The position numbers and the translations under genes were made by a program. 64,000 nucleotides of DNA from Paenibacillus gallinarum (GTDB taxonomy: Bacteria; Bacillota; Bacilli; Paenibacillales; Paenibacillaceae): the NCBI RefSeq assembly GCF_014836635.1, contig NZ_JACSQL010000007.1, positions 189,654-253,653 on the forward strand. The letters run 5' to 3'. Below the pieces are notes generated by a model. That model was not told the origin of the DNA. It saw nothing but the letters and a program-made list of their open reading frames with translations, and did not search any database. This document shows positions 62,984 through 64,000 of this stretch, piece by piece. Positions within the stretch are counted from its first letter, which is position 1, and every line of letters begins with the position of its first letter.

Positions 62984-63274
62984 ATGCAAAAAACTACACA
63001 AAGTAAAACAAAGAAATTTAGTATTATTTTATTATCTATTTTAGTATTGCTGACCTGCTACATAATATTCAATCAAGTACATTCAATAGCTTCTGTCACT
63101 CTTAAGTCAGTAAACGAGGATTCTCTAATTGTATCAAGAGGAGATCGCGATTTAAAAATAAAATCGCCAGAAATTATTACCACACTTTTAGAAGAAGGTA
63201 GAGAATACATTGTTACCTATAATACATACCCAATAATAGGATCTTTCTTGAAAAGCATAGAGCTTTCACCTTAA
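62984..63274 (+). CDS. Small membrane-anchored protein, 96 aa
   Basis: An N-terminal membrane anchor (FSIILLSILVLLTCYIIFN) precedes a short extracellular beta-rich part (ASVTLKSVNEDSLIVSRGDR). TGGAGGATAGC before the ATG. The OB- or DUF3221-like appearance is only an impression; function unknown. Confidence 0.7.
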   Translation: MQKTTQSKTKKFSIILLSILVLLTCYIIFNQVHSIASVTLKSVNEDSLIVSRGDRDLKIKSPEIITTLLEEGREYIVTYNTYPIIGSFLKSIELSP

Positions 63275-63483
63275 CAAACTGATATGGTCTGTTTTTCCCC
63301 ATAATACAAAAACGAATCAATCATCACCTTTTCAGGATCAAATCAATTCGTCTCTGTACGATAAACCGCATATATTCTGTTACACATATGAATATATCAA
63401 TGTATAGTCCATATTCAATTCTAAGCCTAAATTACATATAAATTCCCAATCATTTTAACTAACCATAACCCCTTTAGCTTTCA

Positions 63484-63556
63484 AAAAAATGGAGCAGCTG
63501 CCCAGCGGTACACTGCTCCATGCTGTTATTGAACTAACATTTTTCCGTTAGTTCAA
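63484..63556 (-). repeat. Intergenic double-hairpin repeat, copy 8
   Basis: AAAAATGGAGCAGCTGCC ... ACTGCTCCATG hairpin, TGTTATTGAA and CTAACA-TTTTTC-CGTTAG. It directly follows the minus-strand gene ending at 63566. Same subtype as copies 4 and 5. Confidence 0.75.
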
Positions 63557-63565
63557 ATGAGTAGT

Positions 63566-63769
63566 TCATTTTTTTAATTGAGTAATTTTTCTTAGAATTA
63601 CTGCTGTACAGACAGATATAACACTAGCTAAGTATAAAAGAGCGTATGCTATAGCAGCATAATATGTCAGTTCAGCTTCAATACCGGATCTTGTAAGAAC
63701 TAAAATAATGGCAAAGCCAACAACAAAAACGACAATACCCAATAGAGTATTTTTAATAACTTCTTTCAT
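63566..63769 (-). CDS. Small membrane protein, 67 aa
   Basis: Two hydrophobic helices (TLLGIVVFVVGFAIILVLT and TYYAAIAYALLYLASVISV). TAGGAGGTG before the ATG. No family recognised. Followed by an intergenic repeat copy. The last 230 bases of the window hold nothing recognisable. Confidence 0.7.
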   Translation of the reverse strand: MKEVIKNTLLGIVVFVVGFAIILVLTRSGIEAELTYYAAIAYALLYLASVISVCTAVILRKITQLKK

Positions 63770-64000
63770 AAATTCACCTCCTAGGTTTATACCAGTTCCC
63801 AGCTACCTATACTAACCCGAACAGCCTAATCGACTGTAATCTTATTTATCTAAAGTTTTATGTACGCTTATAGTCCAACGGATTTATATAGAAGATCCCA
63901 TCGTCCGACAAACTTTTTCTTTTATTTATTTTCTAAGTGGCTCAGTAATTTTGAGATTTTTAATATAATTACCTCTTATAAAGTTATGGTAATACGTAAT

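Noticed and set aside
1..64000. CRISPR arrays, tRNA or rRNA genes, known riboswitches
   Set aside because: No regularly spaced repeats, cloverleaf sequences, rRNA-like segments or recognisable riboswitch cores were seen by eye; weak cases could be missed without a covariance search.

Overview
The window looks like chromosomal DNA of a Paenibacillus-type member of the Bacillales. Ribosome binding sites are strong and purine-rich. It carries LplB/LplC-type sugar permeases, a YwqG relative, an RsfA-type regulator fragment and Bacillus-style intrinsic terminators. The genus is inferred from gene style and was not tested. No rRNA, tRNA, CRISPR array or intact insertion sequence was seen.

Layout. 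Positions 1-5.5 kb (minus): a carbohydrate operon with two permeases, a solute-binding lipoprotein, a Gfo/Idh/MocA oxidoreductase and the 5' part of a probable GH88/GH105-type hydrolase that runs off the edge. 5.8-11.5 kb: single genes (three kinases or phosphatases of the APH and HAD families, a methyltransferase, an Rrf2 regulator, two secreted proteins). 11.6-17.2 kb (minus): a GNAT gene and a complete nikABCDE-like ABC importer. 17.3-24.4 kb: a YgjP-like metallopeptidase, an AraC regulator divergent from a large secreted pectate lyase, rhamnulose-1-phosphate aldolase and another APH-type kinase. These genes, with the first operon and the GH2/ABC cluster at 53.6-60 kb, suggest a plant-polysaccharide (pectin, rhamnose, glucuronide) lifestyle.

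Positions 24.6-35.2 kb hold a defence island sitting inside a broken murE-like gene. The murE C-terminal remnant ends near 24897 and its N-terminal and middle remnants lie at 34914-35202. Between them, about 10 kb of AT-rich DNA carries a complete type II CBASS operon: CD-NTase, Cap2 (E2-E1), Cap3 (JAB) and a Cap5 HNH-SAVED effector. It also carries a decayed DUF6119/TIGR04141-like gene and a two-gene unit not recognised as a known system. In that unit a 562-aa protein joins a DnaX (tau) C-terminal-like domain to an Mrr-type nuclease domain and is followed by a 259-aa protein of unknown family. This is the best candidate for an undescribed system.

Positions 35.2-46.4 kb are a patchwork of small membrane, secreted and acyltransferase genes with signs of decay: 5'-truncated YwqG and RsfA genes abutting head to head, a nonsense-containing phage-like gene and an IS3-family remnant. 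46.4-51.4 kb: sucrose PTS, sucrose-6-phosphate hydrolase and LacI repressor, with a ruined fructokinase gene between the first two. 51.6-64 kb: a lipoprotein, GNAT, the AraC/GH2/ABC transporter cluster, then small genes.

A dispersed intergenic repeat, a terminator hairpin plus a CTAACG/CGTTAG hairpin, occurs at least eight times, almost always just after minus-strand genes between 38.8 and 63.6 kb. Start codons were chosen by ribosome-binding-site spacing, and several differ from the longest open frame.
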